Positions 9,826 through 21,890 of a stretch of DNA of 64,000 nt are shown piece by piece. The notes below the pieces were generated by a model that was not told the DNA's origin, ran no database searches, and saw nothing but the letters and a program-made list of their open reading frames with translations. Numbering within the stretch: position 1 is the first letter of the stretch; each line of letters begins with the position of its first letter. Origin of the DNA: Acanthosoma haemorrhoidale (lineage: Eukaryota; Arthropoda; Insecta; Hemiptera; Acanthosomatidae); contig OV884012.1 in NCBI GenBank assembly GCA_930367205.1, positions 32,150,796-32,214,795 of the forward strand, written 5' to 3'. The position numbers and the translations under genes are program-made.

Positions 9826-11619
9826 GTACTTAATCTCTGAGTTAATGATTAATTTGTTCACATCAAGCCATTAGTAGGATAATTATTAGGATTTAATCAT
9901 TATTTTCACAATTGTAACGTATTTTTTTCTATTTTCGAAAAGTGATAAAAACTTTACTAGACATACCAACGCCATTAAAATTAATAAAAATCATAATGTT
10001 TCTTCTAAAATTGATTACTGAGAAACTTGAACACCTTCAAAGTCTTTACGAGTACGGATGTTAAATAAAATTCAAAACATCAAAAAAAAAAAAATCAAAA
10101 CATTCAGCGTTACAAGCTATCATTGCTAATAATAACCTGATAGAATTTTGATTGATGAGATATCTTTGTTAAAAATATATCTAGTCATTTATTACATCAT
10201 TTTACATAATATGTATTTGATATTTCCTTGCAGGATAATTATGTTCTAGTCCTTCATTCACCTTATCGAATACTACTAATGTGTGTAAACTCGAATGTAT
10301 GAATTCATAAAATATTATATAAGACGTCTCGATTTGTGTTTCGAAAGATTTGATATATTTTAATATATATATCGAGTTAGAAACTACATACCAACAGTTA
10401 AAAAGTAATCAGTTACTGTTTTATATTTCTCGCAATCTTCCCAAAAATAAAACGAATGTATTTATTTTAAAAAAGTAATGGACGAATTTTTAAGATTAAA
10501 TTTGATTTTCCTGCCATATTGGCAAATTTTAAAAGATAAATGTGATAAAGTACTTTCTCAATAGTTTATGATAACAAGTGTTCTTGGGTGGGGAAGTAAA
10601 TTAGGATTTTAGTTTGATCTAGTGATTTTTGTATATTATTCAGGTCTACAGTCTAACGTGCAATCTTACTTGTTTTGAGATGCCCACCATTGCTTACCAG
10701 CTTAACGTGAACCTAATTTAGTGAGAACTCGTAATAAAGCAAAATCTTCAGGATCATTTAAAAAAACAAATATACAAATCATAAAAAAACAAACAAACTA
10801 AAGCCTTCACATTTCTACTCAGACTTGTTGGAAATACTTTGTTTTGGTGGAAGGCTTGTGTAATTTACAATTAATCTAATCTGGTAGGTACTGATAGATA
10901 CTAAACAGAGCCAAATTTTCCAAGGAACACAGATCTCGAACCCTAATTAGGGAAAATTTTCTCGTCAACGAACGATCAACCCGAGGTCGGATTTCTACCA
11001 GTATTGTGATAATCCTGGTACTAGTTAGTAGCACCAGGGGGAGCCCAGACTATATATCAATATTCAATATGGCTACGATGATCGTGTAAACATGTCGGAA
11101 GATTACAATTGATCGGGCGCGGGAGTAATACGTAGGTGAATACTCCCCACTATCGACGTATCATGATAATAATATATTTGCTTTAGCTGTGTATACTGAC
11201 ATAGGCGCTGTAATAAACAAAAGTGCACTAATGCAATTTGGTGCGGAATAGCATTAATTTTATTTTCTCGGGTAAAGACAATTTTTTGCACCAAAAACCT
11301 ATTAGAAAAATGAATGAAGGAAGAGAAATCACTAGAACCCATAACTCAATCCTAAACTAAGGATTATTCCAACTTTTTGTTTTGAGTTTGGTTTCTGATA
11401 CTTCCAACAAGCTGAACATGAAAACGATTTACCGGACATGGAGCTGTTGTGTCTAGATTGCAACATGAGTCAATCAGAAGTGTGCAGTACAACAAACTGA
11501 AAACTAGTTTTACATAAGAGAAAAGCAAGATCCTTCAGTACGTGATATCACCAATGAGGAAGAAATGGGTGGATGATGTGAAAAAGATTCTAAGGGGACG
11601 GTTTGGTAGAACGGAGTAT
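9826..11619. other. Probable start of a long intron, AT-rich
   Basis: Follows the splice donor at 9825/9826. No further exon is recognisable. Around 11,480-11,600 a plus-strand reading 'PMRKKWVDDVKKILRG' faintly recalls the end of RTE-type ORFs (usually R-K-R-W-x-D-D-V), but it is too short to call. Confidence 0.4.
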
Positions 11620-11623
11620 TGGG

Positions 11624-11630
<7 letters not shown>
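11620..11630. repeat. Target-site duplication, left copy
   Basis: TGGGTTAATAT, repeated at 13296-13306. It borders the tail side of the minus-strand family A insertion. An (AT)n run extends from its end to the poly(T). Confidence 0.8.
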
Positions 11631-11675
<45 letters not shown>

Positions 11676-13295
11676 TTTTTCTTAGCCCCTTTAAATTTAC
11701 AGATAATTATAGATCCTCAGGCGAATCTATTTACAAATTATTTTTGTATTTCCTGTAGCATCGCTACATTATATACAGGTTTTGTTATTTTATAAAAATG
11801 ATATAATGAATAAACAAGTATAATGATATACATTATGCGTGACTGGACTAAACTGACTAATAAAGGTGATGGGGCTCACCTTTTTGATCAACCTTAAAAC
11901 TAACTTACATACTAATTCTTAACTTAATTTTTCCCCAACAGTGTGTTGCCATCGATGCGGGAGGGGCGGTGGAGTCATAGTGTTAAACACTGGATTTGTC
12001 AGGTGCTGCAACGAGTCAAAAAACTTAATGTGTCTCCGGCGGATGAACTCACCCTCTGACGGCACACCAAGCAACGGGTGCAGGTCAGCGTTCTTCAACC
12101 TCTCGAAAGAAGTATGTCGGACCACTTTTCGTATGATCCCATTCTGGAAATGTTGGAGACATTTGGCTGTATTGTCATATAAATAGCGGGGCACCGTGCA
12201 GCAGAGCTGACCGGAGGACACATTTATATATCATCAATTTGAGACGAAGCGACAGGTTGGGTGAAGTTAGCAAGTATGATAGCCGGTAAGACCTTTGTCG
12301 TGCTTTTTCTATTTTATTACTAAAATGAGTAGAGAATTGGAGATGCCTATCCATTTTCATACCCAAGTAGTGCATTGAGAAAGTTGGTGAGTTCTCTTGC
12401 CCTCCTATGCTATACGATTTTGGCAAGGATTTTTTCCCCTTTTGGATGGAAAAGATTACGTAGTCGGTCTTCCCGGCGTTTACATTGATGTTTAACATGC
12501 CCAGTATGTCACTGATAACGTTGCAAACTGACTTGGCCTGTGTAAGAGCTCTTTGTGCACTCATGCTGCTGCTGTAAACCGCAATGTCGCGAAAGCGATT
12601 AGTAGCTTTCTTATAGTTTGTACCAAAAATTTCAGATGTGTACATGCTGAAAAGAACCGGAGACAGAACCGCACCTTGAGGAACTCCTCCTTGAGGAACT
12701 CCACCTGACAGGAAGTCAGAGGGAATGGGTTAGAGAGGCAATCCCCCACCCGTACCCTCACCGATCTGTTCTTCAAGAACGAAACCAACATGGTATATAG
12801 CTGCTCTGGGCATTCCCAGTCACAAAGCTGTTGGCATAGCATCTCGTGGGACACTGAGTCGAAAGCCTGCGTGCAATCTAACGAGATCATAGCAGTTGCT
12901 GTATTCTTGTTGATACCGAGGGTGACTTCCGTCTGTACCTTCACAAGCGGATGTTCTGTACTCAGATGAGCCTGAAAACCTGTCTGCTCGTACGTAATGA
13001 TGAGTATTTTCCAAACAGAACTCCTTCAGGTACCTCAGAAGGTAGTTCAGTATTATCTTTTCGAGAATCTTCCCCATGTGAGGGAGGAGACTGATCGGGC
13101 GATAGTGGGCTGGGTGGTCGCCTCTCTTTGTGGGCTTGCGCAGCGGGTACAAGATAGCTTGTTTCCACGCTGTCGGGAAGTATCGCAACCTGATACATGA
13201 ATTGTACAGGTACGTTAAGTTGGGCAATCCCTCTCCTCGGCAACTGTTTCAGCAATACCGTTTGCACCCCATCACCCCCTGGTGCTCGGCTTCGC
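11631..13295 (-). mobile_element. Family A insertion, 5'-truncated, RT frame broken
   Basis: A poly(T) with an adjoining (AT)n tract (11,631-11,682) marks the 3' end; the element reads leftward. It carries the 3' UTR and the RT region back to the A-P-G-G-D-G motif, roughly ORF2 residues 428-873. Two lesions stand out. Near 12,590 four bases are missing, so the FADD catalytic box is destroyed (the reading becomes NRFRDIAVYSSS instead of VIAFADDIAVYSSS). At 12,680-12,720 a short tandem duplication of TTGAGGAACTCC plus extra bases disrupts the GVPQG box. Several smaller indels split it into frames at 11919-12221, 12175-12645, 12561-12944 and 12820-13227. An 11-bp duplication TGGGTTAATAT flanks it. 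Confidence 0.92.
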
Positions 13296-13306
13296 TGGGT
13301 TAATAT
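13296..13306. repeat. Target-site duplication, right copy
   Basis: TGGGTTAATAT at the 5' truncation point of the family A insertion. It matches 11620-11630 exactly. Confidence 0.8.
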
Positions 13307-13689
13307 GTACATATTAATAATGAATATATACATATATAGCCAATTCGGTCATGTGGGTTTGAAACTTGTGGATACGCTAAGGAGATAGATTATTCTATCA
13401 AAACGGCTCCTATACGCTATTTACGCATAAAAAACTACACTAGGACAATATATTGAAACTTTTATGGCCAACTTCACCCAATCCACTTGAACTAGTGTTT
13501 CCTGTACCTGACTTACCTGGCATCGTTCCACACCAACTTAAGAGAGGTCAGATATGAGGTCTTCATAATTATAAAAAAATAAACAATCTTCAAACATAGC
13601 AGAGGAAGTCCTCATCGTTCATGTCAGCCATGCCACTTTGTCATTTACAGCATAGTCTACGGTCATGACCTTAGTGACATTTTTAATCA
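13307..13689. other. AT-rich sequence, no gene seen
   Basis: Continuation of the DNA interrupted by the family A insertion. No coding signal; it runs into a family C 3' tail. Confidence 0.5.
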
Positions 13690-13790
13690 ATAAAAGTATG
13701 AATGAGAACATTGAACAGCATTACTTATTTTCCAATAAGGCAGATTGTAATTTTATCACAATAAAGATTTGAAAAAATAAATAAAAAAAG
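13690..13790 (+). mobile_element. Family C 3' end fragment (diverged)
   Basis: The end of the 3' UTR is recognisable as 'aaggcagattgtaatttta' and 'cacaataaagatt', followed by an A-rich tail. It parallels 'aaaggcagattgtaattatt' and 'cacaataaagatt' in the copy at 36.7 kb. The upstream boundary is blurred by divergence. Like other family C ends, it carries AATAAA a few bases before the tail. Confidence 0.7.
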
Positions 13791-14550
13791 AAAATCTCTA
13801 TTAATGTTTATGAATTTCTGGTGAATTATTCAGACTTGGCTAATGTTCGGTGAAAGAATGATGATCTAGATTGCACAAACCGTAATGGAAGTAGTGATGA
13901 TGTGCCCCGCCTCCCTCTGATACGGGAATGGCCCGGGTATGAAGTTATAAATAAGGACGGTATGTCTAAGAGATGATGATTAGGCAGGATGACTGTGGCT
14001 TCGACATAGCAGTAATGGTTGGTTCTATAATTCAGCAGTGGGCAGCCTGTAATCACGGGGGCTCTCGGGATCAGCAAATTACTGTTCTCTTGTAGTGAGC
14101 TGCTGCCTCTTCCACAGCCCATCCGTACGATCCCTTAGTCATTATAATTAATGTTTACTGTTATTTCTTGATATTATTTTTAATACTAATAATTTATTAT
14201 TAATATTATTGTGAGCGGCGTCGTCACTGGAATCAACAAGAGACTAGACAGGTCGAAGGTATTAGACATCATCATTTCCACTTGTTTTTTGTTTTTTTCA
14301 CTAAGCACTCTAATTTGAAACAATATTAGAGCAATAGTATCTTTTTGTCGTAGAATGGAGCAGATAGATCTTTTTTATTACAAAGGAACGTTCCACGAAA
14401 CCTCGGATTGTGTGGGCAATTTGGTTAAATAGCGTTGGTTGTAATACAGATACGGGAAGTATAATAAAAATACTGTGTTAGTTTCTGATTTATTCCCATA
14501 GACAGTAACGCCAAAAGAATATCAAAGATTAAAGTTTAGGGCAACAATTA
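13791..14550. other. Unassigned, part moderately GC-rich
   Basis: 13,850-14,130 is richer in GC, with a minus frame (13826-14122) containing 'LRFVQSRSSFFHRTLAKSE'. That faintly resembles the S-F-F-x-R-T region at the end of some non-LTR RTs but is not enough to call. The remainder is AT-rich. Confidence 0.35.
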
Positions 14551-14602
14551 TAGTATAGATAGATTCGCCTGAGGATCTATAATTATATAGAAAAAAAAAA
14601 AG
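14551..14602 (+). mobile_element. Family A terminal 3' UTR scrap
   Basis: Only the last ~40 nt of the family A 3' UTR remain ('atagattcgcctgaggatct' and 'ataattatatag'), followed by an 11-A tail. This is an extreme 5' truncation. Confidence 0.75.
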
Positions 14603-17600
14603 TTGTATTTTATATTCTTATGGCTATCTTCAATTTTCTTTCGACATTTGGGCTAATGAAAGAGTCGTAGTGTGGTTCACTTAAACATTCGCAACAATGG
14701 TTTTTCATATGTTTGAAAAGGCATCGAGTCTCTCCCAATATTTCTTTTATTGATATTCCGTCCTCATTCAATGTTTCACCTTCATTCAGGCATCCTCAGG
14801 ACAGCAATTTATATTTTTTATTGTAGATTTTAGTCCTGAGGTACATCAATAAGTAACGTATATTGGGAGTGACTCTAAGATTTTTTTTCTAGCATAACAA
14901 AAAATAATGGTGGCGAATTTTTAAAGGAACCTCTCTACTACTCATGTATAGCCTAAATGTCTTTTTTGTTTTTCATAAGAGCTCGTCAACCACAATGGTC
15001 ATTGACGACCGATAAAACATAAATTTATATATTGAGAAGAACAATTACAGTAAACTGCAATTCTGAAAATGCCTGAATAGGCAAAACATTGACTGATGAG
15101 GATGACTGACTGACTGATCAATGTAAATCTCTCGTTTTGAGGACTACTATACCAATGAATAATGCCATAAGGGTTCGCTAAAATTTTTATCTATTTGCAA
15201 TTTTTGATAATTGTTGAAAAAACATTTATCACTTTAGTGAGTAGTTTTGATAAAATCCCTAGTAGTTATTCAATAGATATTTATTGAATTCGCCTCGGCT
15301 ATGCCTAGATATTTTTCTCTCGGTTTTAACGTTCATTTATTTATTTTCTTTCTAAAAAATATTCGGGTATCAATAATTATAATAATAAATCAATGAATCC
15401 GTAACTATACTAGTATTAAATTTTAGTTTAAAGTATCTTAATATTTTTTTAATGATAACTATCATTTAGTTATTATGTATAAGCGGATATTTTCAAGAAG
15501 GGGAGGTTTTTTTTCAATAATTAATGATATTACAATAACCTTTTATCAGCTGATGTTTAGTAACGCTTGCCATATATTTACATGAACCTGAAGCAAGGCC
15601 TACCTTGTAAGCTTCTAAATGTACATACTACTAATAACACATAATAAATACTTTATTCGTTTATTTTGGGCATTGCCTGATGCCTGCTGATGGAATTTCC
15701 TGATGCACTCTCGTTAGTTCATTTTATTGCGCGTATCGATTTTTTTATGAAAATGTTTTTCAATTTTCACTTTTACTAATAAAAACTGCATCTTGTAACT
15801 ATCAACTGATTGATAAATTATAAACAGAGTTTTTCCACTGCTGATAGCCTTGTCGCTAAGGCAACGGAACTTTCGCTTCTGTATCCGAAGTAACAGAGGT
15901 GCAATAAGCAACGAACAACCTCTCCCAGGAACATTGAACCGTTATGAAATAAATTGCTTATTTTCGTTTTGTTGCCTCACACAAAGAGAGGCTCCACGCT
16001 TCGATCAGATATGAAATATCATATTAATTCTATTCTTTTTGTTAAAATATAATTTATATGGAAAATATCAAAGCATTTTCATGAAGAAGGATATGTTTAT
16101 TTTCTAATAAATAAATATAAACAATAAATTCAAAACCCAAGTACAGTTATATATTTTTGTCTTTAAAATTAGTATACAAACCGAGCCATTACTAAGATTC
16201 ATTCTATCAGTTCTTCAATTGTTAAATTTTTTAAATAGACTTCGTTTATTATTATTAGACTACCTCCGGTAGACAATTTATATCTTTAATTTACTTTATT
16301 TAAAATAAGATTTACCAACTGTCCTAAAATTTATTAACCTTTTTTTTTACCATTCAAGTCTACTGTTAAATAAGTGTACGTTTGTAACATTATTGCAGAC
16401 ATTTATAAAATAATAAGGTTTATTGAGAGCATACTATCATATTTAGTTTAATGAACTTCTCATTTATGATAGAGCCAGGAAAAATATTCGTTAATTCTTC
16501 AGCTATTACTTAACAATTCGACTTTATCTATATAAAATTATATATTTATATTATATATAAAAAACGATACAAAAACTACCCACTTTTAAAGTAGTTTCCG
16601 GAGTACAACATATACAGCTGAGCTGACTAAAATTCACGAAGCGTTGAAGTACATTTTACCTCTAATAAATCAAAAGCTCAGATTCCTTAACAATAGTGCT
16701 AATAAAACAATTAAAAATGTCAAAAATAAAATAGATCAAATCCCAATGATGACTACACGAGTCTATAAAAAGGGTGACCTTATAGCGAGATTCTACATAA
16801 AGCAGCAAATATGGAAAGGAAGAAGTTAATCGTCTTATAAAAAATTTCAAGGATAATGGATCCGCAAATATTAATGTCCTTTCAAAGGAAGACTGGTTTT
16901 CGGCTCTCAAGATGCGGTGACTAGATACTTAAAACGAGGGCAGAGTACTGGTTGTCTTAAGTCAATTAAGGATTAACACAAGAATTAATGGGAAATTTGG
17001 AACTTGTTTCACGAGCAATAGAACCGCTCAAGACCCAATGAAGTAGTTCTTGGTAAGGCTCCTCTTTGAACACGCTTATTTTATTAAACCTCGAGCTCCT
17101 AGAATGACTGTAAGGCCGGTAATTTACTTGTAAGAATCGACTTTTGGTAGCATATTTGTCGATGGACTTCTTATTTTACCTCCCCCCCTCTCTCAAAAAA
17201 AAATATATATAAGTTATGAATTTACCACCAGAATATGCATATTACTCCGAATATTAATGTAACCTTAAATAAACAATTGCTAACAGTAAGATACCATCTC
17301 CCTTCCAGAATCAAGATGCTTGAAGAAGCAAGCGAGTCGTGTAGCGAAAGGGGAAAACGTTTGCCCCACTAATTAGCAACCTAATTAATTATGCATTTCT
17401 TAATTCCGACTAACCTAACTGTTTCGTTTCTTCACTCTCAAAGAATAAAAAAAAAATATTAAAGTTGACCCGTATAAGGCCGGTTCCAGTTTTTGCAGTA
17501 TTCTCATTCATTTCAAAGCAGTTAACATAAGACAAATTGATGTTTGCGATTTACAACCGTATTTACTTTATGGCTGGTTTGTGTTTCACATGTGCCAGTT

Positions 17601-18807
17601 ACCTTTAAATGAATTAAGTTAATCAACCCCCCTCCGATGTTTCAAAATTTATTCAATGAATTTTATCCCAAATTTTTAATAAAATGTATCCATATTGTGC
17701 AGCTACTGGTAAAAACAAATCTAATTCATATACAATATCATGAAAAGTATTACCGAATCATGTAGTTACAATTAGTAATACACTACTATCCATCGATCCA
17801 CTACTTCTCTACTTAATTGTTTACTCATTTATCCTCATGAAGCTCAATGAACCGCCAGCGAGACTCATCCCGAAAAGTTTACCCGGGAGTAGAATCCACG
17901 TCACCCCAGTAAGCGGTTAGTATGCTTATTATTCTGAGTCTACCAGAACGGCCTTTTCAAATTACATTACGCATATTCAATTTTCAATTCGTGACAATTA
18001 AAAAGCAGTACTAAACGAATAAAACGGGGCTCAAACCAACTCTGCAGAACATTATCGACAGATTCAGAAAACAGAAAAAAAAAAAAATTACTAGAGGAAG
18101 TTTTGTGAAACCATTATCTCCTCTGAAGGCATTCCGTGACAGTTTGATGAAAAAAAAAATAGAAAAAGAAAAAAAAGCTTGTTTTAGATCCGCTACGTCA
18201 TCCGACCAACTTGGAAGGGCCCTTCAAGTTTCAACGTCTACTTGCCAAAACTCTTCGCGACTAGTGAAGTGGCACGCAGCTACTCGATCTTTCTTCAGGG
18301 GCTGTTTAAATAATGCCATTAATTTTATTTAAGATGGGGTTGATTTAACCCTGAAATAGTAGTCATCATGAAAATGTCTTGGACGATGCCCAGAGGTACC
18401 CGATAAAATAACATACTTTTGTGATAATGCTGAATTGATGAAGCAGCTATAAACTAGAAAGAAAACAAAGAAAGATAATAATACATTTCTGCAGTCAGGT
18501 CTTGATTCCAACTGACGATCGAGACAAATAAACATTTTGCTCTAAAAATGGCTTTATCTGTTAGTGAATAAACATAATTTAAGTAATAACATAGGCCTAC
18601 AAGAACATTTTTTTTTTGTGGTGCCTAGAATTTTAGAAGTTATTTTAGGTATATTTAGGATCCTGAAAATATGAATAAATATGAAATCAGTTTTTCTCAA
18701 TCTGCTCCACTTTTCTAGATCAGAGTTATTTTTTTTAGCGTGCAGTTTTAAATCACATATATAAGGATTTGTTCCTGTATATTTGTCATTATGCTGTCAA
18801 TTTAACA
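14603..18807. other. AT-rich sequence, no supported gene
   Basis: Long AT-rich stretch. 16,620-16,920 holds two short overlapping open frames (for example 16644-16829, rich in Lys/Asn) that look like a decayed coding piece with no recognised family. Poly(A) and (TA)n tracts are common. No RNA gene or intact element recognised. Confidence 0.45.
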
Positions 18808-19690
18808 GGATGAGTTAAATGACCTCACCAGAAATCTCAACCTGTCAAAAGAAGTCTTTCGAGCTTGATGGATCAAGGAAATTAAATTACCTTTTACCTT
18901 ACAAGAGAAAAGGGTCTACTGCTCTTCTTCTCTCAAGAAGACAATCTTGTATTCTGTCACGAAATCAGAGGACTCGTGGAAAAAATGGGTTTTCCTGATT
19001 ATTTTCCAGATGATTTGCACTTATTTATTAAGACAGCTCAAAGCGAAGTTTGAAATGTGTCCTAAGTGGGAATAAATATGGTTCAATACCAATTGCTCAC
19101 TCAACAAAAATGGAAGAAGAATATCACTCCACAGCATTGGTCTTGGAGAAGATAAATCAATGGGTGATTTGTGTTTACTTAAAAATGATAAACTTTTTCC
19201 TTGGACAGGAAAGTGGCTACACCACATATCCTTGCTTCTTGCGCCTCTGGAATAATGGAGACAAGACACATTAGTGGGTTAGAAAAGAGTGGCATAAGAG
19301 ACAAAACATGGACGTTGGGAAAAGAATGTCCTTAACGTACTCGTAGTTGAACGAGAGAAAATCATCTTTCCTCCACTGTATATAACGCTGGGCCGTATGG
19401 AACAGTGTGTAAAGGCTCTTGGTAAGAAAAGATCATACTTTCCATATATGGGGGGGGGAAATGCTTAATTTTAGTGTGGAAAAAAATAAAGCAGGAATCT
19501 TTGTCCACCCTTAAATAAGACAACTCACTAAGAATCCTGCCTTTGTAAGTTCAATGAATGAGGCTGAGCGAAAATCTTGGACTTGATTTGTTGCAGCTGC
19601 CTGAAATTTTCTGGGCACACGCTAAGTTGAAAACCTGTTCAATGGGTAAACAACGTGCTTAACAAAAATTCTAATGCACATAAGTATCTG
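18808..19690 (+). pseudogene. Decayed copy of an uncharacterised multicopy arthropod protein
   Basis: Reading across frameshifts and stops, the segment gives a co-linear series of blocks. These are 'ELNDLTRNLNLSKE' at the start, 'DNLVFCHEIRGLVEKMGF', then 'KYGSIPIAHSTKMEEEYHS' with 'LEKINQWVICVYLKMINFFL' (open at 19050-19274). They are followed by 'GYTTYPCFLRLW', 'IIFPPLYITLG', and 'IRQLTKNPAFVSSMNEAER'. From memory these match a protein of unknown function present in many copies in insects and spiders. It has no named catalytic motif that I know. The copy at 43.93-44.64 kb (opposite strand) shares the middle and C-terminal blocks. At least three stops and several frameshifts make this one dead. 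A 9-G run (19450-19458) lies at the same protein position as a 12-C run in the other copy. Confidence 0.75.
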
Positions 19691-21661
19691 TACTTTTTAT
19701 ATGGTAAACATCTTCTATTAATCATCAATTTATTTGGATTTATTGTTTAGGTAGAATACCATTTAGTCACCATAGCCCAAAGTATCATATATATTGTTAT
19801 ATATATATATATTGTTTTATTATTCAAAAAAAGAAAATTTTTTTCAGATTAAGGAACCATTTGGATTTAAAATATATTTGTAATAAAAGGCTACCTAATT
19901 TTAATGAATGTTTTATTGATTTTTTTTTTTATTGACTAATGTCCCAACGCATATTACATTTTATGGTCCACACTTATCAATGAAGTGTTTTACCACACTT
20001 GTTTATAATTATGAAGTCAATAGGTCATCGAAAATTTCAGGTTTTCAGGTCGAACAAGATACAGTAATCAGAAATGACAGACAGACACATAGGTGGAACC
20101 AACGAGTTTTCGGTTTTGAAATAATAATGAAAACATAAAAACTACCTGTAATGAAAAAAAAAAATTGCTTCATGATATTTATTGCTGGATAATACATGCG
20201 CGTGACGAATTAGCCATCTAATTATGCTATATATTATGGTTTATTTTAATGTTTCTCTTACAGCAGTATTAAAATGATAAATAGCACGTGCAGGCTGGAA
20301 TGCTGAATGTCATGAGCTCTACAAACAAACCACTTAAAGAAAAAAACAACATTTATCGTTATATTCAATATGATGTATTGATTCTATATTTATACACGGT
20401 TCACAAACGACGGAGCCAAAATGGGTTTTAGCATACGAGATGTTTCGACATTGGTTGCGTGAACTGCCTCGGGTTAGCTCACCGACCTATCAGTCAAAAC
20501 TTTCTTGAAATCATTAGCTCTGTTCAGTCCGGAGGGTAAACGGATCCAAGGTCGGTGTTGGGGGTAAGCTGTACATGGAGAGGTTAGTGTTACCATGGAA
20601 GATGGACAGTTACAGGTAGGGTTATCATGGAAGATTACGTTTTGAGAAGATCACGACAGACACGGGTCAAAAAGATCGATTTTGGAAAATAAATTTACGG
20701 AATAAAAAGGGCGGATGATTATGACTGTGATTTCGTGTAGACTCATAGAGACTTGTAATCATGGAAGATCACTACAGCATCACGAAGTGAAGAGGATGTA
20801 TCTAGTTAATATTTCGGTATTAATCCCATGTTGTGATACTGTCGTTTATAATCGTATACAATTGAAAAAAAAAACATGACCTGAGAACATCTGCATAATA
20901 TATCTATCAAATTAACATGTGTTGAAGGATGTTCTCATGACCTGTTTTTAATTTTCTTTAAAATTGATTCATGATTGCTGTATTTCAACAACTAATAAAT
21001 TAATTGTTTAACACTTTTAACGATGATCGTGGATCATTTGAAAAGACCTGAAATTGTTTAAGCTCGATGAACGTAGGATTTCGCCAGAGAGATCTGACGT
21101 TTTCACTGGAAAAACTCTTGCAAAATCCTCTGCTTACTTTATTGTTTTATTTTTGAAATATATTTTTTGTTTCGAAAGTTGTTGTAAAGCAGGCAAAATG
21201 AATCATTTTGTATTAAACTACTTATTTCTCCACCCTTGCTTTTATGGGATTGTAATTTATCTGCGAAACATATGAAAGTGGTTACAGAAGGAAGAAATTC
21301 TCTTGTGGTAAGATATCGATATCGACTTCTGTTAAGTATTAAAGAACTATAAGTTGTAGAAAAATAATTTTCTTGTGTATGTTAAAAGTCTGATAATTAT
21401 TATTTTTATTAATTAAATTTAACTATTCAAGGTTTCGTCTCTTAGACATCATTTGGTCTGAAGTTTGACAAATATTTGGCATAATCACCTTTAATGTGTT
21501 ATTAACTTTAGGAAAACCCTGAAATTTAATTTTTTGAGCTGTGATTTAAGGAATGTTAGCATGACGGTACCGATTTCACGTTTATTTATTTTCACAATTA
21601 CCGTTATTTTATTTAAACCAAACTGTTGACTATTTTTTTGTTCTTGAAATTATTCCGAACT
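19691..21661. other. AT-rich sequence, no gene seen
   Basis: Contains (TA)n near 19,795-19,815. A motif 'tcatggaagat' or 'ccatggaagat' recurs three times at 20,590-20,770, and a 10-bp inverted repeat (GAGAACATC type) lies at about 20,880-20,945. No coding signal. Confidence 0.45.
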
Positions 21662-21880
21662 TCTTCCGACGGTAGGTGAGTTTATCCAAGACAGACGAGA
21701 CACATCAAGTGTTTCAACTCGTTGCAGCATCTTACTAACACGATGTGTAACTTCGTGACTCCTCCTCCCTTCCAACATCGATGACAACAGGATGTCCAGG
21801 AAACTTAAATAAAGTTAGTTTTAGTTTGTATAATCATCCATAATGTGAGCCCCATCACCTTTTAAATTATCAAAAAGAAT
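21662..21880 (+). mobile_element. Old, diverged family A 3' fragment
   Basis: Reads as the end of family A ORF2 and the first part of the 3' UTR. It starts 'cttccgacggtaggtgagtt', has CACATCAAG-GTTTCAACTCGTTGCAGCATCTTAC, then CGTGACTCCTCCTCCCTTCC, and ends with the diagnostic GTGAGCCCCATCACCTTTT. It is much more diverged than other copies, so it is an older insertion. The solo LTR at 21891 lies a few bases beyond. Confidence 0.75.
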
Positions 21881-21890
21881 TGTATTACGT

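Noticed and set aside
20865..20955. Inverted repeat with GAGAACATC arms
   Set aside because: Only about 10 bp pair cleanly; the adjoining AGGTCATG/ATGACCTG similarity is in the wrong register for a stem. Too weak to call.
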